NCBI GenBank assembly: GCA_040221175.1
Contig: JAVJVK010000004.1
Coordinates: forward strand, 604,268-668,267
Direction: 5' to 3'
Origin: Phycisphaerales bacterium
Lineage (GTDB): Bacteria > Planctomycetota > Phycisphaerae > Phycisphaerales > UBA1924
DNA: 64,000 nt
The notes below the pieces were generated by a model, which searched no databases, was not told the origin of the DNA, and worked only from the letters and a program-made list of their open reading frames with translations. Below, in pieces: positions 1 through 7,400 of this stretch. Each line of letters opens with the position of its first letter. Positions within the stretch are counted from its first letter, which is position 1. The position numbers and the translations under genes were made by a program.

Positions 1-297
1 GGAGAGTTCCTTGCCGTCGAGCTTGACGACGATGGGCTGCTCGTTGACCCGGCGGACGGTGAGCGTCTTGCCATCGACGACGCGATTGATCTCGATGACC
101 GTCCGAACCTCCTGGCGCACCTCCTGCTTGTCTGCGAGAGCGTCCTGGTCTGTCTCGACGATCACCTCATAGGCGCGCCCGCTGCCACCGCCGGACTGCG
201 CAAAGGCCGCGCCGGCGAGGATGGTCAGGGCGAGGGCCGGCGTGGCGACGCCAGCACGCACGATGCGATCGATCATTGTGTTGCTGCTGTGGATCAT
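1..297 (-). CDS. Secreted protein of unknown function, C-terminus beyond the window
   Basis: The first 99 codons of a minus-strand gene lie here and the rest is beyond position 1. The protein starts with a Sec-type signal peptide: a short polar stretch, an Ala/Leu-rich core around residues 14-32, and an A-F-A-Q cleavage site near residue 34. The mature part has short alternating charged strands (VIVETDQ, VRTVIEI) but no domain I can name. A strong AGGAGG ribosome-binding site lies 8-9 nt before the ATG at 297, so I prefer that start to the second ATG at codon 8. The gene follows the sigma/anti-sigma pair on the same strand and may belong to its regulon. Function is not recognised. Confidence 0.7.
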   Translation of the reverse strand, partial: MIHSSNTMIDRIVRAGVATPALALTILAGAAFAQSGGGSGRAYEVIVETDQDALADKQEVRQEVRTVIEINRVVDGKTLTVRRVNEQPIVVKLDGKELS

Positions 298-459
298 GGT
301 GTGAACCTCCTATCCGCTCCGACGATGTGTCGTGATCGGTCCCCGCCGAGCGACGGTTTCTGGCCGATCCTTCAGATAGAGACGCGGGCCGTTGTCGGGC
401 CCGTCGATCTTGACGTGAGTAAGCGGGCTTTTGACAGCCATCTGACAGAGAGCCTCGAT

Positions 460-1212
460 TCAGATGGGCCCCGACGAGGGGCGCCGCGTGCGATATGGGA
501 CGGTGCGATCGATGCCAGCGTCGTCGGGCTTGACCTGGTAGAGGTCGCCGTCGTCGACGATGGCGCGTTCGATGAGCTTGCGAACGTAGATGAGCTCCAG
601 GCGGCCATCGGGGAGCGGGCGCACCTCCAGCAGCGTGCGCTCGGGCATCTCGGCAACCAGTTGTTCGGTGCTCTCGGGCGTGGCCGCGGAGCTGGTCGAC
701 GCGCGGCGGTAGGGTCCGCCGGCGAGCATGGTGTTGCCCGACGCATGGGACGGATCGACGAGTTCGAAGCGGCTGGGCTGGCTGGACGTGTTGTTGCCCG
801 CCACCGCCAACGGCAACGCCTGGCCACCCGGCTGAGGCGTCCCAAGCGGCGAAGTGGGGCGGGATGGAGTCAACTGCGGCGCCATCCACGCGATGGCCAC
901 GCCCGCCGCGAGCGCCCAACCGGTCCAGCCTGCGACCTTGCGGATGCGGAACCGCAGGCTCGGGCCCGTGAGCGCGTCGGTGGGCGCATCGATGCCATCG
1001 GCGATGGCGATGGCCTGCTCGACCGCCCGGGCCAGGTCGGCCTGGGCGTGCTGGGCCTCGAAGAGTTCGCGCCACACGCTGGGGTCGTACTCGGCCAGGG
1101 CCCGCAGCTGGTCCCAGTCCCGGGCCGTCGCGGCATCGTCGACCACGCGGCTGATCAACAGGTCGCGGTCGACCGGCTGGGGTTCGAGGTTATCGTGATC
1201 GGTCGGACTCAT
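460..1212 (-). CDS. Membrane-anchored anti-sigma-like protein
   Basis: This 250-aa protein starts with a soluble acidic N-terminal region of about 95 residues (PSVWRELFEAQHAQADLARA). One membrane helix follows at about residues 93-112 (GWTGWALAAGVAIAWM). The C-terminal region is periplasmic and low in complexity at first, then has a folded-looking segment rich in R and E. This single-pass layout, together with an ATGA overlap with the sigma factor gene upstream, is typical of membrane anti-sigma factors in planctomycetes. I see no zinc-binding HxxxCxxC motif, so it is not a classical ZAS-domain protein. The role is inferred from gene order and topology. Confidence 0.6.
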   Translation of the reverse strand: MSPTDHDNLEPQPVDRDLLISRVVDDAATARDWDQLRALAEYDPSVWRELFEAQHAQADLARAVEQAIAIADGIDAPTDALTGPSLRFRIRKVAGWTGWALAAGVAIAWMAPQLTPSRPTSPLGTPQPGGQALPLAVAGNNTSSQPSRFELVDPSHASGNTMLAGGPYRRASTSSAATPESTEQLVAEMPERTLLEVRPLPDGRLELIYVRKLIERAIVDDGDLYQVKPDDAGIDRTVPYRTRRPSSGPI

Positions 1213-1877
1213 TGGTTTGGCTCTCCGTGTGCCCCCGAATCACTGGATGCGCCGGCGGCGCCGGTCTTGCGGTCGCGTTCGATGGCGACGCGTTCGCGGA
1301 GCATGCGGCGGCCCCTGGCGATGCGCGTTTCGATGGTGGTCTCGGGCAGGCCGGTCAATTCGCTGATGGCCTTGTAGTTCATGCCGCGAACGCAGCGCAA
1401 GACGAGTGGTTCGCGATAGCTCTCGGGCAGCTGGTCGATCAGGTCGAGCAGCCAGCGGACCTCGTCGGCATCGTCGGGCATCGCCGCCGTGCGGTCGGGG
1501 GTTTCGTCGCGCTGGAAGGTGCCCGGATCGGTGGCGGCCTGGCTGTCCAGCGCGTTTCGGCGGCGTGTCTTCTTGCGGCCCTCGGCACGGGCCGCATTGA
1601 TGGCGACCGTTCGCAGCCACGGACGCAGGGCGCCGGGCGTGCGGAGTTCCTGTACGCTGCGGACGAAGGTGGCGGCGATGTCCTGGAGCAGGTCGTCCAG
1701 GTCGGCCTCGCGCGGCATGTGCGCCAGCACGATGGCGGCGACCCAGCGGCGATGGCTCTGCCACAACTGCTGGACGGCTTCCCCGTGGCCGGCGGTCGCC
1801 CGCTCGACCAGGGCAGGATCGACGCGGTAGCGGTCGACCGAGGCCGTCCGTTTCGGATTGGTCGTGTCTGAGCTCAT
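1209..1877 (-). CDS. RNA polymerase sigma factor, sigma-70 (ECF-like) family
   Basis: This is a 222-aa sigma factor with regions 2 and 4 only. Region 2 includes DLDDLLQDIAATFVRSV and the helix with RPWLRTVAINAARAEGRKK, about residues 55-110. Region 4 includes LPESYREPLVLRC and the helix-turn-helix YKAISELTGLPETTIETRI, about 150-200. I chose the ATG at 1877 because GGGGAG lies about 12 nt before it and upstream codons look non-coding. It should direct RNA polymerase to envelope or stress promoters while its partner, encoded immediately downstream with a 4-nt overlap, restrains it. The family assignment is firm. The target regulon is unknown. Confidence 0.9.
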   Translation of the reverse strand: MSSDTTNPKRTASVDRYRVDPALVERATAGHGEAVQQLWQSHRRWVAAIVLAHMPREADLDDLLQDIAATFVRSVQELRTPGALRPWLRTVAINAARAEGRKKTRRRNALDSQAATDPGTFQRDETPDRTAAMPDDADEVRWLLDLIDQLPESYREPLVLRCVRGMNYKAISELTGLPETTIETRIARGRRMLRERVAIERDRKTGAAGASSDSGAHGEPNQ

Positions 1878-2013
1878 CGGCTGTGGCACTCCCCGTCGGT
1901 CGCCCCGCCGGCGACCGGTCCTGAGCACGCCCGGATGCGCACGGGCCCCCAGCCCGCCACGGGAGGCGCGGCGAACACGGATTGATGGCTGCCCTGTGGT
2001 GTGTCCATGCCGT

Positions 2014-2019
2014 TATACT
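2014..2019 (+). promoter_or_regulatory. -10-like hexamer TATACT upstream of tatC
   Basis: A TATACT hexamer lies 54 nt before the tatC GTG. No convincing -35 box is visible at 16-18 nt, so this is only a candidate -10 element. Confidence 0.35.
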
Positions 2020-2073
2020 TCGGATTCTCGGGCTGGCGGGTTCACGCCGAACACCTCTCAGGAACCGAACGAC

Positions 2074-3135
2074 GTGCCCACCCCGTCCGCTACACGCTCT
2101 CGACGCCCGCACGACGACGTGCTGGCGATGCCGCTGGGCGACCACATCGAGGACCTGCGCCGGCGGCTGATCGTCGCCCTGATCGGGCTGGCGCCCATCC
2201 TGCTGCTGTCGCTCATCTTCGGTCGCGAGATCATCGACGCCATGCTGATCCCGCTGCGGGGCGCCCTGACGGCCCGCGGCCTGCCGCCGGTCGTGCAGGT
2301 GACCGGACCGATGGAGACCTTCGGGGCGTACCTGCGGGTGTCGATCGCCGTGGCGGTGCTGGTGGGCCTGCCGTGGCTGCTGTTCCAGGCGTGGCGGTTC
2401 GCCGCGCCGGGGCTGTACGCGGCCGAGCGGAGATTCGTGTACGTGCTGGCGCCGATGAGCGTGGGCCTGACGCTGCTGTCGGTGCTTTTCCTGTACTTCG
2501 TGATGATGCCCATCGTGCTGGCGTTCTTCATCGGGTTCGGGCAGACGCTCGGCGGGCAGGATCCCGGCCGGGCCGAGCCGCCGGCGGCGATGGTGTTTCC
2601 CGAGATTCCCGCCCTGGCCGGCGATCCACCGGATCCGCAGCCGGGGCAGGTGTGGATCAACACGAGGCTTCAGGAGCTGCGCATCGCCGTGGGCCGGCTG
2701 CCGGCGATCGAGGTTGCCGACCCCGAGGAGGTCTTGCAGGCACGCGAGCGCAGGCCGGCGGTGCGGATCCTGGGCTCACCCTTGGCGCTGACGGCGGGCC
2801 TGAGCCAGCAGTTCCGCGTGTCGGAGTACATCAAGCTGATGTTCCAGCTGACGCTGGCCATGGCGGTGGCGTTCCAGACGCCCGTGGCCGTGCTGCTGCT
2901 ATGCTGGACGGGGCTGATCGATCCGCACGCGATGGGCAGGCACCGCAAGTACGCGATCCTGATCGCGGCGGTGCTCGGGGCGGTGCTGACGCCGGCCGAC
3001 CCGCTCTCGATGATCGCGCTGGCCGTGCCGCTGTATGCGCTGTACGAGCTGGGGCTCTTGATCGCGCGGGTCTTGCCGGCCGAGAAGCTGGCTCGCGCGG
3101 CGGGCGAGGGCGACGTGGACGACGAGAGCCCGTAG
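2074..3135 (+). CDS. tatC: Twin-arginine translocase subunit TatC with a long periplasmic insertion
   Basis: TatC is the multi-spanning receptor that binds twin-arginine signal peptides and assembles with TatA/B to export folded proteins. The start of the fold is clear: MPLGDHIEDLRRRLI at residues 19-33, then six membrane helices, with FGAYLRVSIAVAVL before helix 2, and the C-terminal VLTPADPLSMIALAVPLYALYE. The protein is 353 aa, against about 250 in most bacteria. The extra sequence is about 80 residues between helices 3 and 4 (roughly 160-240), in the periplasmic loop. The GTG at 2074 has AGGAAC 9 nt upstream; the ATG at 2128 is an alternative. tadA follows with no gap, so the two are probably co-transcribed. 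Confidence 0.92.
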   Translation: MPTPSATRSRRPHDDVLAMPLGDHIEDLRRRLIVALIGLAPILLLSLIFGREIIDAMLIPLRGALTARGLPPVVQVTGPMETFGAYLRVSIAVAVLVGLPWLLFQAWRFAAPGLYAAERRFVYVLAPMSVGLTLLSVLFLYFVMMPIVLAFFIGFGQTLGGQDPGRAEPPAAMVFPEIPALAGDPPDPQPGQVWINTRLQELRIAVGRLPAIEVADPEEVLQARERRPAVRILGSPLALTAGLSQQFRVSEYIKLMFQLTLAMAVAFQTPVAVLLLCWTGLIDPHAMGRHRKYAILIAAVLGAVLTPADPLSMIALAVPLYALYELGLLIARVLPAEKLARAAGEGDVDDESP

Positions 3136-3675
3136 ATGCTTGGGCGTTTGTTCAAGAAGCGCCGAGCGCCCCGGGCGCCCCAGCCGCTGCCGGCCGAGCA
3201 TGCGACGGAAGTGGATCGCCGCATGATGACGCGGGCGATCGAGCTCGCCGGGGAGGCCGCACGGGCCGGCGAAGCGCCGATCGGGGCGGTCGTGTACGAG
3301 ACGTCGAGCGAGGCGGTCGTGGCCGAAGCTCGCAACACGCGTGAGGGCGATGCCGACCCGTGCGGGCACGCCGAGCTGCTGGCCATCCGCGCCGCGGCGC
3401 ACGCCACCGGCGACTGGCGGCTGAACCAGTGCACGCTGGTAGTGACGCTGGAGCCCTGCTGCATGTGCGCCGGGACGCTCGTGAACGCGCGCGTGGGTCG
3501 GGTCGTGTTCGGCGCGTTCGATCCCAAGGCCGGCGCGGCGGGCAGCCTGATGAACCTGCTGGCGGACTCGCGCCTGAATCACCGTCCGCAGGTCATCGGC
3601 GGGGTGGAGGCCGACGCCTGCGGCGAGCTGCTGCGGGCGTTCTTCCGGGACCTGCGCAGGCGGAAGCGGCCGTAG
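3136..3675 (+). CDS. tadA: tRNA-specific adenosine deaminase
   Basis: This 179-aa cytidine-deaminase-fold enzyme should convert A34 to inosine in tRNA-Arg(ACG). The zinc site is intact: H78 and the catalytic E80 in CGHAE, with C108 and C111 in EPCCMC. The downstream segment FGAFDPKAGAAGSLMNLL and the H149 region match TadA rather than cytosine or guanine deaminases. An N-terminal extension of about 25 basic and Pro-rich residues (FKKRRAPRAPQ) precedes the domain. The ATG directly follows the tatC stop codon, so translation is probably coupled. Confidence 0.88.
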   Translation: MLGRLFKKRRAPRAPQPLPAEHATEVDRRMMTRAIELAGEAARAGEAPIGAVVYETSSEAVVAEARNTREGDADPCGHAELLAIRAAAHATGDWRLNQCTLVVTLEPCCMCAGTLVNARVGRVVFGAFDPKAGAAGSLMNLLADSRLNHRPQVIGGVEADACGELLRAFFRDLRRRKRP

Positions 3676-3690
3676 CGTGCCCGCCCCGAT

Positions 3691-3718
3691 CCGGTTGAGT
3701 TCTGTTTGGAAGAACCGG
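3691..3718 (+). terminator. Stem-loop after tadA
   Basis: CCGGTT at 3691-3696 pairs with AACCGG at 3713-3718, with TTC/GAA pairing inside. No T-run follows, so this is a 3'-end hairpin or weak terminator candidate only. Confidence 0.35.
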
Positions 3719-3779
3719 CCGCTTGGCCACGCCAGCGGGGCCACCGGTCCGAGAAGAAGGCCGCAGAAATGACTTTTTT

Positions 3780-3968
3780 CATGGTGTGAGCCGCTCGCGC
3801 CATGGAGTAAGCCGCTCGCACCATGAAAAAAGTCGCTCGCGCCATGGAGCAAGACGCTCACACCATGAAGAAAGTCGCTCACACCATGGAGCGAGACGCT
3901 CGCACCATGAAAAAAGTCGCTCGCGCCATGAAGTAAGACGCTCGCGCCATGAGAAAACCGGCTCGCGC
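3780..3968. repeat. 21-nt tandem repeat array 1 (nine units)
   Basis: Nine consecutive 21-nt units, each starting with CATG, fill the space between the convergent tadA and phosphatase genes. The units follow the pattern CATG, a purine-rich hexamer (often AAAAAA or GAGTAA), then G(T/A/C)CGCTCGC(G/A)C. They differ at several positions but never in length. The array accounts for most of the 331-nt gap; the rest holds the stem-loop at 3691-3718. It can be read as an open heptad-repeat ORF on either strand, but I treat it as non-coding because there is no start context and similar arrays of other sequence occur at 16.7 and 27.4 kb. Confidence 0.9.
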
Positions 3969-4006
3969 CGGGACGTGCCGGGGCGCGGGCTCCCCATGGG
4001 AGGGGC

Positions 4007-4495
4007 TCACGCCCGCGTGCCGGTCTGGATCTCGTCGAGCAGGCCCTCGCAGGCGGCCAGCAGCATGTCATAGACCCGGTCGAAGCCGTCGTCGCCGCCG
4101 TAGTAGGGATCGGGCACGTCGGGGGCCGTGCCGTCGCGATGGGTGGGGTCGTACGAACGCATGAGCCGCACGCGTTCGGCCGGTGCGCCCAGGGCCAGAA
4201 GGTTCTCCATGTTGCTGGCGTCCATGGCGACGATGTGGGTGAACGACTGGAAGTCCTGCGGCGCGCGCACCTGCCTGGCGATGCTGGGCAGGTGGACGCC
4301 GCGCGTGCGGGCCACGGCCAGGGCCCGGGCGTCGGGGCCCTCGCCCTCGTGCCAGCCGCCCGTGCCGCACGAATCGACCACCAGCCCGTCGATGCCGCGC
4401 TGCCGGGCGAGGTGCAAGAAGATGCCCTCGGCCAGCGGGCTGCGGCAGATATTGCCCAGGCACACGAAGAGGATCGATGGTGGCGCGTCGGTCAT
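4007..4495 (-). CDS. Low-molecular-weight protein-tyrosine phosphatase
   Basis: This is a 162-aa cytosolic phosphatase of the arsenate-reductase/LMW-PTP fold. The P-loop CLGNICRS at residues 12-19 gives the CX5R signature (nucleophile C12, R18). The general acid is in DVPDPYYGG near residue 125, the DPYY form usual for bacterial members. In other bacteria such enzymes act on tyrosine kinases that control exopolysaccharide export, but no such kinase is present here. A TAGCCT hexamer ends 6 nt before the ATG. The DUF3754 gene lies just upstream on the same strand (9-nt gap). Confidence 0.88.
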   Translation of the reverse strand: MTDAPPSILFVCLGNICRSPLAEGIFLHLARQRGIDGLVVDSCGTGGWHEGEGPDARALAVARTRGVHLPSIARQVRAPQDFQSFTHIVAMDASNMENLLALGAPAERVRLMRSYDPTHRDGTAPDVPDPYYGGDDGFDRVYDMLLAACEGLLDEIQTGTRA

Positions 4496-4501
4496 GCGGC
4501 G

Positions 4502-4507
4502 AGGCTA
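4502..4507 (-). promoter_or_regulatory. -10-like hexamer TAGCCT, 6 nt before the phosphatase start
   Basis: TAGCCT on the minus strand ends 6 nt before the ATG at 4495. This spacing puts the predicted +1 at or next to the start codon, as for a leaderless mRNA. It overlaps the end of the upstream gene, so it would be an internal promoter. Confidence 0.35.
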
Positions 4508-5731
4508 GCCCTCGTGCTGATCGTCGGCGAGGCGCCGCTCGATCGCCTCGAGGTGGAACCCGGTGGTGTCGCGGGTGGTCCAGTGCCCGTCGACGGTTTC
4601 GAGCGCCACGTCGGGGTCGGCCAGGGCGGCGTCTTCCATCAGGCCCAGGCGCTCGAGCGTGGCGCGGGCGATGTTGGCGTCGAAGCGGCTGGTGATCTTG
4701 AAGCGTTCCTTGAGGTAGGCCGAGGCGCGGGAAGCGAGTTCGTCGATGGGCCAGCGGTCCTGCTCGGGCAGGTCGTGCCGCGCGGCGAGCACGGCGTAGG
4801 CGATGATGGCGGCCTTGGCCTCCTCGTGGGCGATCATGCGGCAGAGGGTGTGCAGCACGGCGGCGTTGTTGGCCAGGTTCTTCTCGTAGAGGTGCTCGGT
4901 GCGGTGGCTGGTGCGCTGCTTCTTCTTGCGCTTGTAGCCGAAGAAGCTGCGGACGGCCATGCCGCCAAAGCCGATGGCCGCGGGGATGGCCAGCGCGCTG
5001 GTGCTGGCGGCCCCCACCACCGCGACCTTTGCCAGCGAGCCCAGCGAGCCGGCGCCCATGCCCACGATCATCGCGCGGTCGAGCACGGTCATGGTCGCCT
5101 CGGCGTGGGGCAGCAGGGCCTCGACGTCGGCCACGGGGATGTCGCGGAAGAGCTTGAGGCGCAGGCACTCCTCGCCGGTGAGCCGGGCGACGACGGCCAG
5201 GCGGGTGTAGATCTCGATCTCGCGCTCGATCTTGATCCAGGGCTTCTTCTTGTCCCGGCGGACGAGGGTGATGGTGCCCCGGCCGCGGACGTGCAGCGCG
5301 AGCGAGCGGATGCGGTCCGGGTTGATGCGGACGCGCAGGCCGTACGCGCTGCCGGCGCGGATGGCCGCCTCGATGCCCACGTCGGTGAGCGGCGTGAAGT
5401 TGGCGCGATCGAAGAGGTAGTCCAGCGCGGCGTGCAGGCGCGGGTCGGCGAAGGAAACCAGCGGGTTGGGCTCGGCCAGGGCGTCCAGGTCCGGGTTGGC
5501 CGCGGCGTAGAGGCGGTCCAGGTGGCGGTGCAGCTCCCCCACTTCCTGGGCGATGACGCGCTCGGTGGCCTTGCAGATCTTCTGGGCCCAGCCGGCCAGC
5601 TCGCCGAAGCGGTCGGGGTCGGCGTCGATGGCGTCGACGATCGCCTCAATCCGGATGGGAATGAAGCGGTCGCCCAGCTCCGCCAGCTTGGGCGTCACCA
5701 GTTTCGTCGGGCTGGCGGGCGCGTCGGCCAT
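4505..5731 (-). CDS. DUF3754 (TMEM143-like) membrane protein
   Basis: This 408-aa protein resembles the DUF3754 family, which includes mitochondrial TMEM143 and has no known biochemical role. It starts with DRFIPIRIEAIVDAI, has a beta-rich central part (RGTITLVRRDKKKPWIKIERE, LKLFRDIPVADVEALLP), then a small-residue-rich hydrophobic stretch at about 240-285 that ends in FFGYKRKKKQ. The helical C-terminus contains NNAAVLHTLCRMIAHEEAKA. I chose ATG 5731 because TACGTT lies 7 nt before it and upstream sequence is the divergent cytochrome promoter. Domain recognition is good; no function is claimed. Confidence 0.8.
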   Translation of the reverse strand: MADAPASPTKLVTPKLAELGDRFIPIRIEAIVDAIDADPDRFGELAGWAQKICKATERVIAQEVGELHRHLDRLYAAANPDLDALAEPNPLVSFADPRLHAALDYLFDRANFTPLTDVGIEAAIRAGSAYGLRVRINPDRIRSLALHVRGRGTITLVRRDKKKPWIKIEREIEIYTRLAVVARLTGEECLRLKLFRDIPVADVEALLPHAEATMTVLDRAMIVGMGAGSLGSLAKVAVVGAASTSALAIPAAIGFGGMAVRSFFGYKRKKKQRTSHRTEHLYEKNLANNAAVLHTLCRMIAHEEAKAAIIAYAVLAARHDLPEQDRWPIDELASRASAYLKERFKITSRFDANIARATLERLGLMEDAALADPDVALETVDGHWTTRDTTGFHLEAIERRLADDQHEG

Positions 5732-5738
5732 CGCGGAG

Positions 5739-5744
5739 AACGTA
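5739..5744 (-). promoter_or_regulatory. -10-like hexamer TACGTT, 7 nt before the DUF3754 gene
   Basis: TACGTT on the minus strand ends 7 nt before the ATG at 5731, a leaderless arrangement. The divergent cytochrome gene has the same arrangement 28 nt away. Confidence 0.45.
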
Positions 5745-5771
5745 GACCCCGGCGGCCGGGCCGGGCGGGGG

Positions 5772-5777
5772 TACCAT
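5772..5777 (+). promoter_or_regulatory. -10-like hexamer TACCAT, 5 nt before the cytochrome gene
   Basis: TACCAT ends 5 nt before the ATG at 5783 and no Shine-Dalgarno sequence is present. Both points fit a leaderless transcript. Confidence 0.5.
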
Positions 5778-5782
5778 CGGGC

Positions 5783-6238
5783 ATGGCACGCATGATCTGG
5801 GCGGTTGCTCTGATTCTCCTGACGCTCGGGCTCTCGCTGGGCCTGCCGGCCTGCGGCGAGCAGTCGACGCCGGGCGCCTCGATCGGGTCGGCCGAGTCGG
5901 TGGTGTCGCTTGCCGAGGGCCGATCGCTGTACCAGACGCACTGCATGATGTGCCACCAGCCTCAGGGCGAGGGCGTGCAGGGCATGCAGCCGGCCCTGGC
6001 GGGCAATGCGGCGGTCGAGGGCGACGTGCGCTACCTGGTGGAGGTCACCGTGAAGGGCATGGGCGACGCGGCGGGGATGCTCGAGCCCAGCGGCGATTAC
6101 CGCCAGCAGATGCTGGGGCTGGACTACCTGAGCGACGCCGACATCGCGGCGATCCTGACCTACATCCGCAAGTCGTGGGGCAATAACGCGAGCGCGGTGA
6201 GCGAGGAGCGGGTGTGGGAGATTCGCCAGGACTTGTAA
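5783..6238 (+). CDS. Exported mono-heme c-type cytochrome
   Basis: This 151-aa class I cytochrome c has an N-terminal export segment (residues 4-22) that ends in LGLPAC24, so it could be a lipoprotein, although Pro at -2 is unusual for a lipobox. The heme motif is C54-M-M-C57-H58. The text after it (QPQGEGVQGMQPALAG) is typical of small periplasmic electron carriers, and the C-terminal helix LSDADIAAILTYIRKSWGN matches the family. Met67 and the GMGDAAGM segment are candidate axial-ligand regions. It probably shuttles electrons in the periplasm. The partner oxidase is not in the window. Confidence 0.88.
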   Translation: MARMIWAVALILLTLGLSLGLPACGEQSTPGASIGSAESVVSLAEGRSLYQTHCMMCHQPQGEGVQGMQPALAGNAAVEGDVRYLVEVTVKGMGDAAGMLEPSGDYRQQMLGLDYLSDADIAAILTYIRKSWGNNASAVSEERVWEIRQDL

Positions 6239-6264
6239 GTTTCCTGCGTGGGGAGAAGAAGGTG

Positions 6265-6498
6265 ATGAAGAAGCAAAGAGCTGTGGGTGTCGCGGGTTGC
6301 GGTGTCGCGTGCCTGGTGTTGTCGGGGTGCGCATCGAGCCGCACCGTGGTGATCACCAACACCAGCGACCAGAGCTTCGAGATGCGACGCGAGGGCGCCA
6401 GGACCGCCATCACCATCGACCCGGGCGGCAGCACGACCTTCGAGGTCTTCCCCGGCGAGCCCATGCAACTGAACGGGCTGGCCATCCAGGTCTACTAG
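6265..6498 (+). CDS. Small lipoprotein
   Basis: This 77-aa protein has a KKQR N-terminus, a hydrophobic core and a clear lipobox LVLSGC22. The 55-residue mature part is beta-rich (TVVITNTSDQSFEMR, GGSTTFEVFPGEPMQLNG) and looks like one small sandwich domain. GGAGAAG lies 6-12 nt before the ATG at 6265; the adjacent GTG at 6262 is also possible. The unrelated-looking lipoprotein at 9449-9985 shares the (L)TVINESS/TVVITNTSD type of opening strand, so the two may be distant paralogues. No function is known. Confidence 0.75.
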   Translation: MKKQRAVGVAGCGVACLVLSGCASSRTVVITNTSDQSFEMRREGARTAITIDPGGSTTFEVFPGEPMQLNGLAIQVY

Positions 6499-6500
6499 CC

Positions 6501-7346
6501 CTACGCCAGCGGCCGGTTCGAGCCCAGGCCCGTCAGGTCGTCGTGCAGGGTGATCAGGCGGGCGGTGTCGTCGTCGGGCGGGCGGGTGTTGCCGATCTGG
6601 TCGACAAGCTCGCACACGGCGTACTTCGAGCACGCCTGCTCGTAGTTCCGCAGCCAGGCATTGACCCGCTCGTCCGCGTCGGCAAGCTTCTCAAAGGTGA
6701 GCTTGGGGGCGCCGGCGATGCCGATGCGCCATGGCTTGGGGCTCAAGCGGGCGCGGAAGCTCTGCTGGGCCCGGCAGAGTCGTGCGTAGAGCGGATCGGC
6801 CCCGAGCTGGTCCATCAGGCGCCCCGTGTCGTCGCCGTCGGGTGACATCGCAGGATGCGTGAGCAGGTATCGCAGGCCGGCGGCGGTGCGATAGACGCGG
6901 GCCCCGCTTGACGTGTTCTGGCATGACCAGGCGCGGAGCCGTTCGAGGGCGGCGTCGGTGGAGTTTGCGGGTGGCTGCTTGCGGCCGAAGAGCTTGCCGA
7001 GCAGGCCTCCGCCCGGGTGTTTCTCGGGCAGGTCGACGTCGACGAAGACCAGGCGGGCGGTGTTGAGCACGTTGGCACCGTAGCGATTCATGGTGACGGC
7101 GGCGATGCGGTCGCCGGCGGTGTTGCGGACGTCCTGCACGATGGGCTCGGGCAGGTCGTGCCGCTGGTACTCGTAGTGGTGCAGGCCCGGGTCGTCGGCC
7201 TTGATGACCTCGGCCAGCTTCCTGCGGGCCCGGTCTTCGGCGATCTGCCGCGCCTCGTCGAGGCTGGCGTCGGAGGCGCCCCACGCGCCCCGGCCGTAGC
7301 CGGCTTCTTCTACCTGCGCCCTTGCCCAGAATCGCGCGACTCGCAT
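6501..7346 (-). CDS. Conserved-looking hypothetical protein with DxD and YRTAAGLR motifs
   Basis: This is a 281-aa cytosolic protein without signal or membrane segments. It opens with MRVARFWARAQVE and a helix that includes SLDEARQIAEDRARRKLAEV. A strand with VFVDVDLPE (DxD) follows in the middle, then WSCQNTSSGARVYRTAAGLRYLLTHP and FRARLSPKPWRIG. The DxD strand followed by a Y-R-T-x-x-G-x-R strand is loosely reminiscent of archaeo-eukaryotic-primase-like folds, but I cannot confirm this and give no function. A GGAGAG ribosome-binding site precedes ATG 7346. The gene is convergent with the small lipoprotein, 2 nt apart. Confidence 0.75.
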   Translation of the reverse strand: MRVARFWARAQVEEAGYGRGAWGASDASLDEARQIAEDRARRKLAEVIKADDPGLHHYEYQRHDLPEPIVQDVRNTAGDRIAAVTMNRYGANVLNTARLVFVDVDLPEKHPGGGLLGKLFGRKQPPANSTDAALERLRAWSCQNTSSGARVYRTAAGLRYLLTHPAMSPDGDDTGRLMDQLGADPLYARLCRAQQSFRARLSPKPWRIGIAGAPKLTFEKLADADERVNAWLRNYEQACSKYAVCELVDQIGNTRPPDDDTARLITLHDDLTGLGSNRPLA

Positions 7347-7388
7347 GGCTGGCTCTCCGTGCTGGTGGCCCCGGTGTCTTGTCGGGGG

Positions 7389-7394
7389 TAGGCT
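7389..7394 (+). promoter_or_regulatory. -10-like hexamer TAGGCT, 6 nt before the lamin-tail gene
   Basis: TAGGCT ends 6 nt before ATG 7401. There is no Shine-Dalgarno sequence, so a leaderless start is likely. Confidence 0.45.
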
Positions 7395-7400
7395 AGAACC

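Noticed and set aside
3780-3968. CRISPR array
   Set aside because: The 21-nt units are directly adjacent with no unique spacers, and no cas genes are in the window.
3723-4071. Heptad-repeat proteins across array 1
   Set aside because: Open frames exist on both strands for the same reason (21 nt = 7 codons). Neither has a ribosome-binding site or non-repeat domain.
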